A DNA stretch of 64,000 bases from Oxalobacteraceae bacterium OTU3CAMAD1 (GTDB lineage: Bacteria; Pseudomonadota; Gammaproteobacteria; Burkholderiales; Burkholderiaceae_D). Below the pieces are notes generated by a model. The model saw only the letters and a list, made by a program, of their open reading frames with translations, was not told the origin of the DNA and made no database searches. The stretch covers positions 7,378,001 to 7,442,000 of the forward strand of contig CP099650.1 in assembly GCA_024123915.1 (NCBI GenBank). The letters are read 5' to 3'. Positions 18,757-28,259 of this stretch are shown one piece after another (position 1 is the first letter of the stretch; the number at the start of each line of letters is the position of its first letter). The position numbers and the translations under genes were made by a program.

Positions 18757-18906
18757 ATGGATACCATGAATGCCTTAATTTCAGCAGAAGAGTGGAGCGC
18801 GATATTGGAAACCCTTTATCTTTTGTCACTGCCTGGCATGCGTGATTCGATCCGGCTCGGGATGTCCGAGCCGTTAGACAAAGGCGCGACCGAACTCGAC
18901 TGGTAA
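18757..18906 (+). pseudogene. C-terminal half of a Phd/YefM-type antitoxin (orphan remnant or short protein)
   Basis: A 49-residue frame whose sequence MNALISAEEWSAILETLYLL then SLPGMRDSIRLGMSEPLDKG resembles the C-terminal half of YefM-like antitoxins (the LEETAYLL helix and the toxin-binding tail ending in a Leu-Asp-Trp). The N-terminal DNA-binding half, normally 40-50 residues, is missing: the codons upstream in the same frame do not resemble it. No toxin gene follows; the next gene is on the other strand. It may be the decayed end of a lost toxin-antitoxin pair, or a short protein started at 18757 or 18766. Confidence 0.55.
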
Positions 18907-18948
18907 ATGTCACCCCAATTGGTCGGCACAGGACGGGATCCGATTTCG

Positions 18949-20934
18949 TCAGAGTCGGATCACCGTCCTGCCGGCGCCGTGGCCTTGTTTGTTGCGCTCG
19001 ATGGCATCGCCGGCCTGCTCCGCCGTCACGACTTCGTCGATCACCACGGTGAGATCGCCAGCGGCGACTTTGGCCGCGATCTCGGCCAACTGGGCGCCGT
19101 CCGCACGCATGCGGAACCAGCCGCCGCGCCTTCCCTCCGACAATTGCGCCGCGATCTCCGGCGCCGCCGTGGTGAAAATGCGGCCCTTCGGCGACAGCAC
19201 TTGCCAGGAGCGGGCCAAGGTCTCACCGCCGACCAGATCGAGCACCAAGTCGACGTTGTTGAGCACGTCCTCGAAGCGGACGTTCCGATAGTCGACCACC
19301 TCGTCGGCGCCAAGGCGCTTCAATAGATCTGCATTCTGGCTGCGTGCGGTGACAATCACGCGGGCGCCGGCCTGCTTGGCGAACTGCACGGCGAAACTGC
19401 CAATGGCGCCGGCACCGCCGTGGATCAGCACCGTCTCGCCGCGCTGAAGTTGACCCGCTTCGAACAGCGACTGCCAGGCCGTCAGCGATGCGACCGGGAT
19501 GGCGGCGGCGGTGGCATCGTCGATGGCCGCCGGAATCCGCGCCAGCTTGGCGGCGCCGACCACCACATGGCCGGCATACGCTCCCAACGCGCCGAGCGCG
19601 CCGTGCACACGGTCGCCGATGGCGTAGCCTTTCACGCCCGCACCGACAGCGGCAACCTCGCCGGCCAGTTCAATGCCCAGCGTGGCCGGCAACGGCAATG
19701 GAAAAGCGTCCTGCACCAAGCCGTCGCGAATTTTCCAATCGAGGCCGTTGACACCGGCGGCGGTCACGCGCACCAGCACCTCGCCCTCCCCCGGCTGCGG
19801 CACCGGCACTTCGTCCCATCCCAAAACCTCCGGGCCTCCATACGCGTGCACACGCAGCGCGCGATTGGCACGTTCATCATCGAGCGCCGGATAGTCGATA
19901 TACCCTTGTGGACCTGGAACGTAGAACAGCGCGGGATTCGCCGCGTTGAGCGGCGCGTTCAGTTCAAAGCGGCGCGGCAGATCCGGATTGGCCAGGAAGG
20001 TGCTGCCGTAGACCACGGCGTCGGCCTCTCCGGCGGAGAGGCGCTGCTCGCCGGATTCACGGCTTTGGCCACCGCCCAGCAGATAGACGCCACCAAACAA
20101 TGGCCGCAGCGCGGCGTGGTAATCGTAGTTCGCTTTGAACAGCGCCACATGCAGATACGCCAGCTTCAAATGCGCCAACTGGCCCACAAGATAGGTATAG
20201 GTCTCCACCGGGTTCTCGTCGACGATGTCGTTAAAGCCCATCTCGGGCGAGATCTTGATGCCGACGCGGTCGGCGCCCGCCTCCGCGACCATCGCTTGCA
20301 GTACCTCCAGGATGAAGCGCGCGCGGTTCGCTATCGAGCCGCCATATTGGTCAGTGCGCAAGTTGGTGCCGGACGACAGAAACTGCTCCGGCAGATAACC
20401 CGACGCCGCGTGCAGCTCGACGCCATCGAAGCCCGCCTCCAGCGCGCGGCGCGTCGCGATGCGGTATTCGTCCACCACCGCCGCCACTTCCGCCGTATCC
20501 AACGCGCGCGGCGTGACGAAATCGGCCATGCCGGACATCGTGTACGCCTGGCCAGCCGCTTTGATCTCCGACGGCGCCACGGGCAGCGCGTCTTGCGGCA
20601 GCATCGACGGATGCGAGATGCGGCCGGTGTGCATCAACTGCAGAAATATCCGTCCGCCCTCGGCGTGGACCGCGTCGGTCACCCGCTTCCAGGCCTCGAC
20701 CTGGGCATCGCTGTAAATGCCGGGCGTGGCGACATAGCCCTTGCCCATCGCGCTCGGGAAGGTGCCTTCGGTGATGATCAGGCCCGCGCCGGCGCGCTGG
20801 CGATAGTAAGTGACGGCGAGGTCGGACTGGACGCCGTCGGCGTCGTTGGCGCGCGAGCGCGTCATCGGCGCCATGAAGATGCGGTTGCGAAGGTCGTAAG
20901 GGCCGATCTTGACTGCGGTGGAGAGCTGGTTCAT
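18949..20934 (-). CDS. Fusion protein: Old Yellow Enzyme (alkene reductase) joined to quinone-reductase-type MDR dehydrogenase
   Basis: A single 661-residue frame. Residues 1 to about 355 are an FMN-binding Old Yellow Enzyme: IFMAPMTRSRAND near 19-31, GGRIFLQLMHTGRISHPSM near 93-111, and FDGVELHAASGYLPEQFL near 172-189, where the common Asn/His of the HxxN pair is Ser. After a YPALDDERANRAL linker, residues from about 365 are a zinc-free medium-chain dehydrogenase/quinone reductase (AAGVNGLDWKIRDG, then the NADPH-binding VLIHGGAGAIGSFAVQFAK near 490). I see no stop or frameshift between them. Both halves reduce activated C=C or quinones with NAD(P)H. A LysR gene is divergent, 105 bp away. Confidence 0.88.
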   Translation of the reverse strand: MNQLSTAVKIGPYDLRNRIFMAPMTRSRANDADGVQSDLAVTYYRQRAGAGLIITEGTFPSAMGKGYVATPGIYSDAQVEAWKRVTDAVHAEGGRIFLQLMHTGRISHPSMLPQDALPVAPSEIKAAGQAYTMSGMADFVTPRALDTAEVAAVVDEYRIATRRALEAGFDGVELHAASGYLPEQFLSSGTNLRTDQYGGSIANRARFILEVLQAMVAEAGADRVGIKISPEMGFNDIVDENPVETYTYLVGQLAHLKLAYLHVALFKANYDYHAALRPLFGGVYLLGGGQSRESGEQRLSAGEADAVVYGSTFLANPDLPRRFELNAPLNAANPALFYVPGPQGYIDYPALDDERANRALRVHAYGGPEVLGWDEVPVPQPGEGEVLVRVTAAGVNGLDWKIRDGLVQDAFPLPLPATLGIELAGEVAAVGAGVKGYAIGDRVHGALGALGAYAGHVVVGAAKLARIPAAIDDATAAAIPVASLTAWQSLFEAGQLQRGETVLIHGGAGAIGSFAVQFAKQAGARVIVTARSQNADLLKRLGADEVVDYRNVRFEDVLNNVDLVLDLVGGETLARSWQVLSPKGRIFTTAAPEIAAQLSEGRRGGWFRMRADGAQLAEIAAKVAAGDLTVVIDEVVTAEQAGDAIERNKQGHGAGRTVIRL

Positions 20935-21039
20935 TTCAGGTTCCTCGGGAAGTGGATGACAGTGAAGCCATCATCCATTGTTTCTCCCTGTGGATAAATA
21001 GCTTAAAATGAAATCACTGATCCACCAATGGAGCAATCG

Positions 21040-21957
21040 ATGACACTGCTGGCGAGTATGGAATTGTTTGTGGCGGTGGCCAACGCCAAGGGCTTCCGCC
21101 GTGCGGCCGAGATGCTGGACATGCCAAATTCGACGCTCTCGCGCCGCATCTCCGATCTGGAAAAGGAAATCGGCGTGCGCCTGTTCCACCGCTCCACCCG
21201 TAAAGTGGAGCTGACGGAAGCCGGCCAGGCCTACTTCCGCCGCTGCCAGGGCATCGTCGCCGAGGCGCGCATCGCACATGAATCGCTGATGGAACTGGCC
21301 GAGCGTCCCAGCGGACTGCTTCGGGTGTCGTTGCCGGTCGACCTGGCGGTCACCTACCTGGCGCCGTCGATCAAGCGCTTCGGCGACCTGTATCCGCAAA
21401 TCGATTTCGAAATGGATTTGACCCCGCGCCGCATCGACCTGGTGACGGATGGTTTCGATTGTGCGATTCGCATGGGCGCGCCGCCACCGACACCGTCCAC
21501 ATTAATCTCAAGGCAGATCGGCCTCCTGCCGCGCTATCTGTTCGCGGCGCCGGAGTACCTGCGCGACGCCCCGGCGCTGAAGCACCCGGACGACCTCGCG
21601 CACCACGAGTGCGTGATCCAGGCGGCGTCGGGAAGGCACTCGCGATGGTCGCTCATGTCGGGAAAACAAACCGCCACGGTCGACGTCTCCGGCCGCTACT
21701 GCGCCAACAACGTCAGCATGTGCCGTACCCTGGCGACGCTCGGCGTGGGCATCGCCATCTCGGCGGGACCGGAGATGCGCGACGACGCCCTGCGCGGCAC
21801 GCTGCAGCGCGTGCTGCCCGAGTGGGATGTCTCGCCGGCGCCGGTCCACGCGATCATCGAATCGCGCCTGATTCCGTCGCGCGTGCGGCTGTTCATCGAC
21901 TACATGCAGGCAGCGCTGAAGGATTACTCAGCGCACGATCGCCACGCGCTTGTGTAG
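21040..21957 (+). CDS. LysR-family transcriptional regulator
   Basis: A 305-residue LysR-type regulator with the winged helix-turn-helix at about residues 5-60 (MELFVAVANAKGFRRAAEML, NSTLSRRISDLEKEIGVRLF) and an effector-binding domain from about residue 90. I chose the ATG at 21040 because GGAG lies six bases before it; an ATG at 21028 would add four residues but has no ribosome-binding site. It is divergent from the OYE-MDR fusion gene, the likely target. Its 3' end overlaps the last 30 bp of the convergent permease gene. Confidence 0.85.
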   Translation: MTLLASMELFVAVANAKGFRRAAEMLDMPNSTLSRRISDLEKEIGVRLFHRSTRKVELTEAGQAYFRRCQGIVAEARIAHESLMELAERPSGLLRVSLPVDLAVTYLAPSIKRFGDLYPQIDFEMDLTPRRIDLVTDGFDCAIRMGAPPPTPSTLISRQIGLLPRYLFAAPEYLRDAPALKHPDDLAHHECVIQAASGRHSRWSLMSGKQTATVDVSGRYCANNVSMCRTLATLGVGIAISAGPEMRDDALRGTLQRVLPEWDVSPAPVHAIIESRLIPSRVRLFIDYMQAALKDYSAHDRHALV

Positions 21958-22620
21958 CTGCCGCGCTAGCCACGACAGCAGGCAGCACAGAACGAAGTAG
22001 ACCAGCGCCACAAAGGTATACATCTCCACCAGCCGACCGTCGCGCTGCGCCACCTTACTGGCCGCGCCGACGAAGTCCGGCACCGACAGCACGTACACCA
22101 GCGACACGTCCTGGAACAGCACGATGGTTTGCGTCAGCAGCACCGGCAGCATGTTGCGGAAGGCTTGCGGCAGCACGATGCGCCCCATCGTCTGCCAGTA
22201 GCTCAGGCCCAGCGCCTGCGCCGCCAGCACCTGGCCGCGCGGGATCGCCTGTATGCCGCCGCGCATGATCTCGCAGTAGTACGCCGCCTGGAACAAGGTG
22301 AACGTGATCAGCGCCGACCAGAACGTGCCGACCTTGACCGGCTCCTGCGCGCCGATCACCCACGCGGCCATGTACGGCACCAGGAAGTAGAACCAGAAGA
22401 TCACCAACACCAGCGGCACCGCGCGTATCAGGTTGACGTAGGCGGCGGCCACCAGCGCCAGCGGCTTGAAGCTGGACATGCGCCCCAGCGCCAGCAAGGT
22501 GCCCAGCGCCACGCCGCCGATCATCGACAGCACCGTCAGCTCCAAGGTGAACGCCATGCCGACCTGGAACAGGTAGACCCACGAGTTGGCGATGACGCTG
22601 AAGTCGAATTGGGCGAACAT
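21928..22620 (-). CDS. gltK: Glutamate/aspartate-type ABC importer, permease GltK
   Basis: A 230-residue permease of the polar amino acid ABC family with about five membrane segments. The cytoplasmic coupling loop appears as MRGGIQAIPRGQVLAAQALG near residues 119-138, followed by LPQAFRNMLP. It overlaps gltJ by the ATGA stop-start arrangement at 22618-22622, so the two permeases are cotranslated and form the heterodimeric channel. Its end overlaps the convergent LysR gene by 30 bp, which leaves no room for a terminator. Confidence 0.87.
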   Translation of the reverse strand: MFAQFDFSVIANSWVYLFQVGMAFTLELTVLSMIGGVALGTLLALGRMSSFKPLALVAAAYVNLIRAVPLVLVIFWFYFLVPYMAAWVIGAQEPVKVGTFWSALITFTLFQAAYYCEIMRGGIQAIPRGQVLAAQALGLSYWQTMGRIVLPQAFRNMLPVLLTQTIVLFQDVSLVYVLSVPDFVGAASKVAQRDGRLVEMYTFVALVYFVLCCLLSWLARQLHKRVAIVR

Positions 22621-23351
22621 CAGCGGCCTCCCAGGGTGCCGGGCAGCGCGAGGCGGTGCTCCAGCCAGCGCATGGCCGCGATCACCACCAGGTTGACCAC
22701 GACATAAATCAGCGTGGCGGCGGTGAAGGCTTCAAACACCTGGAAGGAAAACTCCTGGATGGCGCGGGCGCTGGCGGTCAGCTCCATCAAGCCGATGGTC
22801 AGCGCCACGGAACTGTTCTTGATGATGTTGAGGAATTCGCTGGTCAGCGGCGGCAGGATCATGCGCACCGCCAGCGGCAGCAGCACGAAACGGTAGGTTT
22901 GCGGCAGGTCGAGGCCCAGCGCCAGCGCGGCCAGGCGCTGACCGCCTGCCAGCGCCTCGATGCCGGCGGTGACCTGCACCGCCACCCGCGCCGACGTGAA
23001 GAAACCGAGGCACAGCACCGCCGTCACGAAGGGCGCGTTGGGCAGGGACTTGAGCCAGTCGCCGCCGGCCTGCGGCAGCAGCTCCGGCATCACGAAGAAC
23101 CACAGGAACATCTGCACCAGCAAAGGCACGTTGCGGAATAGCTCGACGTAGCCGGTGCCCACCATCCGCAGCCAGCGGTTGGGCAAGGTGCGCATGGCGC
23201 CGACGGCGAAGCCCAGCGCCAGCGCGATCACCCAGCCGGCCAGCGCCGTCGCCATCGTCCAGGCCAGGCCGGAAAGCAGCGTGTCCCAGTACGTTTGCAC
23301 GCCGTCCGGCGACATCTCCCAGAAGATGTTCCAGTTCCATTGGTAGTTCAT
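22620..23351 (-). CDS. gltJ: Glutamate/aspartate-type ABC importer, permease GltJ
   Basis: A 243-residue inner-membrane permease. The start MNYQWNWNIFWEMSPDGV is typical of GltJ, followed by membrane segments and the coupling loop GIEALAGGQRLAALALGLDL near residues 140-160. I chose the ATG at 23351; the same frame stays open much further upstream, but that part is only the shadow of gltI. It begins 14 bp after gltI stops and overlaps gltK at ATGA. Confidence 0.87.
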   Translation of the reverse strand: MNYQWNWNIFWEMSPDGVQTYWDTLLSGLAWTMATALAGWVIALALGFAVGAMRTLPNRWLRMVGTGYVELFRNVPLLVQMFLWFFVMPELLPQAGGDWLKSLPNAPFVTAVLCLGFFTSARVAVQVTAGIEALAGGQRLAALALGLDLPQTYRFVLLPLAVRMILPPLTSEFLNIIKNSSVALTIGLMELTASARAIQEFSFQVFEAFTAATLIYVVVNLVVIAAMRWLEHRLALPGTLGGR

Positions 23352-23365
23352 CGCGACGGCGCCGC

Positions 23366-24331
23366 TTATTTCTTGGCGTCGGTCTTCTGGGCGGGCGCCG
23401 GCGCCGCCGTGACGGCATAAGCCGCCGGATCGGGCGAATCGGTCGGCTTGGCGGCGACCGCCTTCAGCGTGGCCGGCATCGGGAAGTTCAGGTTGATGCC
23501 GCGCGGCGGGATGGCGCTCATGAACCACTTGTCGTAGGTCTTGGAGAATTCCGGCGATTGGTAGAACTGCGTCAGCGCCGCGTCGACCACCGCCTTGAAG
23601 GCCGGATCGCCGCGCCGCATCATGATCGCGTACGGTTCGACCGACAACGCCTCCGGCAGGATGGTGTACTCGGCCGGATTGCGCGCGGTGGCGACCTGGC
23701 TGGCCAGCAGGATGTCGTCGTTGGCCTCGGCGGCGGCGCGCCCGGTCTCCAGCATCAGGAACGATTCGGGATGGTCCTTGCCGACGGCGATGGTCATGCC
23801 CAGTTTGCGCTCGTTGTTCAACATCGTCATCTGCTTGAGGGTGGTGGTGCCGGCGGTGGCGACCAGGGTCTTGCCCTTCATGTCGGCCAGGCTGCGGATG
23901 TTCGACGCCTTCTTGACCAGCAGCCGGTTGGAGATGACGAACATGGTGGGCGCGAACGCCACCTGCTTCTGCCGCTCGGCGTTGTTGGTGGTCGAGCCGC
24001 ATTCGAGATCGATGGTGCCGTTGGCCATGAGCGGGATGCGGTTGGCGGCGGTGACGGGATTCATCACCACCTTCAGGCCGGAAAGACCCAGGTTCTTCTC
24101 GATCGCCGCCACCGCCTTCAGGCACAGGTCGACCGAATAGCCCTGGTACTGCTGCTTGTCGTCGAGGTAGGAGAAGGGAATGGAGCCGTCGCGCACACCG
24201 AGCGTGATGGTGCCGGTGCGCTTGATCTTGGCCAGCGTGCCGCCGGCTTCCTGGGCGGCGGCCGGGCCGGTGGCGAAGACCGCGCTGGCGGCGACAATGG
24301 CAAAACGATAGAGCACTCGCGGTAACGACAT
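23366..24331 (-). CDS. gltI: Glutamate/aspartate-type ABC importer, periplasmic binding protein GltI
   Basis: A 321-residue secreted binding protein. A signal peptide is at about residues 1-27 (ending PAAAQ). The family stretches follow: TGTITLGVRDGSIPFSYLDD near 38-57, YSVDLC near 64, and IDLECGSTTNNAERQKQVAF near 105-124. The start at 24331 is fixed by a strong AGGAGGA four bases before it; an upstream TTG-type start is not needed. The C-terminal tail is Ala/Pro/Lys-rich and looks unstructured. Binding of acidic amino acids is the known role of the closest family. Confidence 0.87.
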   Translation of the reverse strand: MSLPRVLYRFAIVAASAVFATGPAAAQEAGGTLAKIKRTGTITLGVRDGSIPFSYLDDKQQYQGYSVDLCLKAVAAIEKNLGLSGLKVVMNPVTAANRIPLMANGTIDLECGSTTNNAERQKQVAFAPTMFVISNRLLVKKASNIRSLADMKGKTLVATAGTTTLKQMTMLNNERKLGMTIAVGKDHPESFLMLETGRAAAEANDDILLASQVATARNPAEYTILPEALSVEPYAIMMRRGDPAFKAVVDAALTQFYQSPEFSKTYDKWFMSAIPPRGINLNFPMPATLKAVAAKPTDSPDPAAYAVTAAPAPAQKTDAKK

Positions 24332-24421
24332 GATTCCTCCTAAGAAAAATACAATGAACGTCAAAAACGACCTGCCGGCGGGCGCCGGCGCATGCTATCT
24401 GTGATGCGGGTGGATGTGAAG

Positions 24422-25147
<726 letters not shown>

Positions 25148-25182
25148 ATTTTTGGCAAAGTTAGAGTGCCCGCGACAGGTGT

Positions 25183-25198
25183 GTGGACCTGCGTCCAC
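25183..25198. promoter_or_regulatory. Short dyad between gltL and the symporter gene
   Basis: GTGGAC (25183-25188) and GTCCAC (25193-25198) form a perfect 6-bp inverted repeat around four bases. It lies seven bases upstream of a -35 like TTGACA for the divergent symporter and 36 bp upstream of the gltL start, a position where one protein could act on both genes. Confidence 0.35.
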
Positions 25199-25204
25199 GC
25201 GAAC

Positions 25205-25233
25205 TTGACAGTACCCTTGACCACAAGGATACT
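25205..25233 (+). promoter_or_regulatory. Sigma70-type promoter for the symporter gene
   Basis: TTGACA (25205-25210) and GATACT (25228-25233) are 17 bp apart. The -35 box is perfect and the -10 box matches four of six. It would give a 5' untranslated region of about 155 bases before the symporter start. Confidence 0.5.
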
Positions 25234-25395
25234 GCGGAACTTGCTCAATGTTTCATCAGCTTACAAAGCTGCATTGGCTGGATCATACCTCCACATTGCG
25301 GGGAAATGACATTATTTTGTACGAGATTGTGCTTTGGCGGACTAATCCCGCCACAGCCAGCGTCCATAGAGACACTACCATGGAAAACAGAGAAC

Positions 25396-26658
25396 ATGCA
25401 TAAACAAAGTCGTTTGACCACATACATCCTGATCGCACTGGCGCTAGGTATCCTTACGGGCTACATCGTTCATGCCAACATGGAAAACCCCGTCAGTTTC
25501 GCCGATTCGATGTCGCTGATTACGACTTTGTTCCTGCGCCTGATTAAAATGATCATCGCCCCGCTGGTGTTTTCGACCCTGGTCGTCGGCATCGCGCGCA
25601 TGGGCGACGCCAGCGAAGTGGGCCGCATCGGCATCAAGACCATGGGCTGGTTCTTCATCGCCTCGGTCATGTCGCTGAGCCTGGGCCTGGTGCTGGTCAA
25701 CCTTTTCCGCCCGGGCGACGCGCTGCTGGGCCATATGGCCGCCACCGCCGCCTCCAAGGTCGAACTGGCCACGTCCAGCCTGACGTTGAAGGATTTCGTC
25801 ACCCACCTGGTGCCGTCCTCCATCATCGACGGCATGGCCAAGAACGAGATCTTGCAGATCGTTATCTTCTCGCTGTTCTTCGGTTCTGCCGCCGCTGCCG
25901 TCGGCAAGAAGGCCGACATCATGGTCGACGCGCTCGATGGCGTCGCCCACGTGATGCTCAAGGTCACCGGCTACGTGATGAAATTCGCACCGATCGCCGT
26001 GTTCGCCGCCGTCGCCGGCGTCATCGCCAAGAGCGGCCTGGGCGTGCTGTCGACCTACGGCGTATTCATGGCCGAGTTCTACTTCGGCATCATCCTGCTG
26101 TGGGGCTTGCTGATCTTCGCCGGCTTCCTGTTCCTCAAGGGCCGCGTGTTCGGCCTGATGAAGGAATTGCGCGGCCCTGCGCTGCTGGCCTTCTCGACCG
26201 CCTCGAGCGAAGCGGCCTATCCGAAGACCTTGGAAGGCCTGGAGCGCTTCGGTGTGCGCAACCGGATCGCCTCGTTCGTGCTGCCGATCGGCTACTCGTT
26301 CAACCTGGACGGCTCGATGATGTACTGCACCTTCGCCACCGTGTTCATCGCCCAGGCGTACGGCATCGAAATGTCGCTGGGCCAGCAGATGACGATGATG
26401 ATGGTGCTGATGCTCACCTCCAAGGGCATGGCCGGCGTGCCGCGCGCCTCGCTGGTGGTGATCGCCGCCACGCTGAGCCAGTTCAACATCCCCGAAGCGG
26501 GCATGCTGCTGCTGCTGGGCATCGACCACTTCCTCGACATGGCGCGTTCCGCGACCAACGTCATCGGCAACGGCGTCGCCACGGCGGTCGTCGCCAAGTG
26601 GGAGGGCGAGCTGCTCGATCCGGGTCAGGAAGATGAGATGGTAAAAGACGCCGCGTAA
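25396..26658 (+). CDS. Dicarboxylate/amino acid:cation symporter (DAACS family)
   Basis: A 420-residue inner-membrane symporter of the glutamate/C4-dicarboxylate family. Signatures are LRLIKMIIAPLVFSTLVVGI near residues 45-64, the Ser-rich hairpin STASSEAAYPKTLEGLERFG near 269-288, and YSFNLDGSMMYCTFATVFIA near 304-323, then SKGMAGVPRASLVV near 345. I chose the ATG at 25396 (MHKQSRLTTYIL). The glutamate-type ABC importer is divergent, so acidic amino acids or C4-dicarboxylates are plausible substrates. A strong terminator follows. Confidence 0.87.
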   Translation: MHKQSRLTTYILIALALGILTGYIVHANMENPVSFADSMSLITTLFLRLIKMIIAPLVFSTLVVGIARMGDASEVGRIGIKTMGWFFIASVMSLSLGLVLVNLFRPGDALLGHMAATAASKVELATSSLTLKDFVTHLVPSSIIDGMAKNEILQIVIFSLFFGSAAAAVGKKADIMVDALDGVAHVMLKVTGYVMKFAPIAVFAAVAGVIAKSGLGVLSTYGVFMAEFYFGIILLWGLLIFAGFLFLKGRVFGLMKELRGPALLAFSTASSEAAYPKTLEGLERFGVRNRIASFVLPIGYSFNLDGSMMYCTFATVFIAQAYGIEMSLGQQMTMMMVLMLTSKGMAGVPRASLVVIAATLSQFNIPEAGMLLLLGIDHFLDMARSATNVIGNGVATAVVAKWEGELLDPGQEDEMVKDAA

Positions 26659-26678
26659 AAGAGCACGCGCAAAAGCGA

Positions 26679-26705
26679 AGGCCACCGCGAGGTGGCCTTT
26701 TTTTT
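26679..26705 (+). terminator. Rho-independent terminator after the symporter gene
   Basis: AGGCCACC (26679-26686) pairs with GGTGGCCT (26691-26698) around a GCGA tetraloop, followed by eight T. Confidence 0.9.
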
Positions 26706-26713
26706 GGTCCTCC

Positions 26714-26797
26714 AACCCGCACGGCTATGCAGGGTCGTACCCCTTGGGGTACGACCCTTAAGTCGCGACGCACGCGTATCGCTCAAGGCGCGCGGGT
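26714..26797 (+). repeat. GTCGTACCC palindromic repeat, copy 2
   Basis: It starts AACCCGCACGG and has the core GGGTCGTACCCC (26732-26743) and GGGGTACGACCC (26746-26757), then TTAAG, CGTATCGCTCAA and a GCGCGGGT end. It lies between the symporter's terminator and the convergent M20 peptidase stop. Confidence 0.8.
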
Positions 26798-26805
26798 GAA
26801 GGGTC

Positions 26806-28221
26806 TTACTGGTTGGCGTAGATTTTTACCAGCTCGTGCAGGAAGGTGCGGCCTTCCATCAGCGATTGCACGCCGATGTATTCGTTCAGGCCGTGGATGT
26901 TGCCCAGGTCCGGCGTGAGGAAGATGCCGCTGATGCCGTACGTCGGAATGCCGGCGGCGTTGAGGAATTGGCCGTCCGTGGCGCCGGACTGCAAGATCGG
27001 CATCACCGGCACGCCCGGCCACATCTTGGCCGTCATGCGCTCGACCGGCTCAAGGATCGCCTTCGTCAATGCAGGCGGGGCGGAGTTCTCGCCACGGATT
27101 TCCAGCGTTTCCACCTTCACCGCCGGGTCGCCGATCGCTTTGACCAGGGTTTGGCGCACTTCCTCCTGCGTCACGCCCGGGAAGATGCGGCAGTTGATGT
27201 TGGCGCGGGCGCGCTGCGGCAGCGCGTTGGTGGCGTGGCCGGCGTCGAGCAGGGTCGCGACGCAGGTCGTGTGCAGCATCGCGCCCCAGCTGGAGTCGGT
27301 CGACGACAGCAGCGCGACCGCCTTGGCGTCGCCCGGGTTCTTGACCACCGCCAGCATGGCGTCGGCAACGTCCTTGCGGCCGGCCGCCGCCTGGATCTTC
27401 GACATGCCGTTCAGGTAACCACGGCTGCCGTCGGCCAGCTGGATCGGGAACTCGTAGCCTTCGACCTTTTTCAGCGCGGACGCCAGCCGGTAGATGGCGT
27501 TGTCCTTTTGCGGACGCGAACTGTGGCCGCCACGATTGGTCACTTCCAGCCGGTAGTTCTGCGCGACCTTCTCGCCCGCCTGCACCGTCATCGACACGCG
27601 CTTGCCCGCGGCATTGAGCTCGCCGCCCGCGCCTTCGTTGAGCGCGTAGCCGGCGTCGATCAGATCGCGCTTGTTCTTGGTCAGCCACTCGGCGCCGTTG
27701 AAGGCGCCGGCGGTCTCCTCGCCGCAGGTCAGCGCCATCTTCAACGTATGGCGCGGCTTGAAGCCTTCCTTCTTGAAGCGGATCAGCGAGTCGGCCCAGA
27801 TGGCCGCTTGCGCCTTGTCGTCCAGCGCACCGCGCGCGTAGAACTTGCCGTCTTCCTCGATCAACGTGAACGGGTCGCGCACCCAGTCTTCGCGCTTGGC
27901 CTCGACCACGTCGATGTGCGCCAGCAGCAGGATGGCCTTGGCCTTCGGGTCGCTGCCCGGCAGGATGGCGACCAGGCCGCCCTCCTTCGGAAACTGCGGA
28001 TCGGCGAAGGGATGCAGGTCCGAGTCAGGGAAGCCGGCCGCTTTCAGTCGCGTGGCGATGCGCTCGGCCGCCAGGGTGCAGCTGCCCGCCGATAAAGTGG
28101 TGTTGGTTTCGACCAGCTCTTTGTAGAGGGCGCGGAATTGCTGTTCAGTGGGGTCGGCGTAGGCATTTTGCACGCACGCCACCAGCGCGGTGACAGCACC
28201 CAGGACAAAGCGAGACTTCAT
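26806..28221 (-). CDS. M20-family metallopeptidase with signal peptide
   Basis: A 471-residue di-zinc hydrolase predicted to be exported: signal peptide at about residues 1-22 ending NAYA. Metal and catalytic motifs follow: LLLAHIDVVEAKREDW near 97-112, GRGALDDKAQ-like ARGALDDKAQAAI near 128-140, and TCGEETAGAFNGAEWL near 163-178. A lid domain (VTNRGGHSSRPQKDNAI near 227-243) is inserted, as usual in this family. It is probably a dipeptidase or carboxypeptidase-like enzyme in the periplasm; exact substrate cannot be told. It follows the ABC exporter gene by 38 bp. Confidence 0.87.
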   Translation of the reverse strand: MKSRFVLGAVTALVACVQNAYADPTEQQFRALYKELVETNTTLSAGSCTLAAERIATRLKAAGFPDSDLHPFADPQFPKEGGLVAILPGSDPKAKAILLLAHIDVVEAKREDWVRDPFTLIEEDGKFYARGALDDKAQAAIWADSLIRFKKEGFKPRHTLKMALTCGEETAGAFNGAEWLTKNKRDLIDAGYALNEGAGGELNAAGKRVSMTVQAGEKVAQNYRLEVTNRGGHSSRPQKDNAIYRLASALKKVEGYEFPIQLADGSRGYLNGMSKIQAAAGRKDVADAMLAVVKNPGDAKAVALLSSTDSSWGAMLHTTCVATLLDAGHATNALPQRARANINCRIFPGVTQEEVRQTLVKAIGDPAVKVETLEIRGENSAPPALTKAILEPVERMTAKMWPGVPVMPILQSGATDGQFLNAAGIPTYGISGIFLTPDLGNIHGLNEYIGVQSLMEGRTFLHELVKIYANQ

Positions 28222-28259
28222 GGTCGATTCCTTATCAGCGGTTTAAAAGTGGGGACAAC

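Noticed and set aside
19850..19900. Possibility that the OYE-MDR protein is two genes joined by a misread
   Set aside because: No stop, start with ribosome-binding site or frame change is visible at the junction; the fusion is kept but flagged for checking.
23352..24125. A 501-codon minus-strand frame that runs from the gltI region into gltJ
   Set aside because: The part before 23351 overlaps gltI, which has its own signal peptide and strong ribosome-binding site; only the gltJ part is real.
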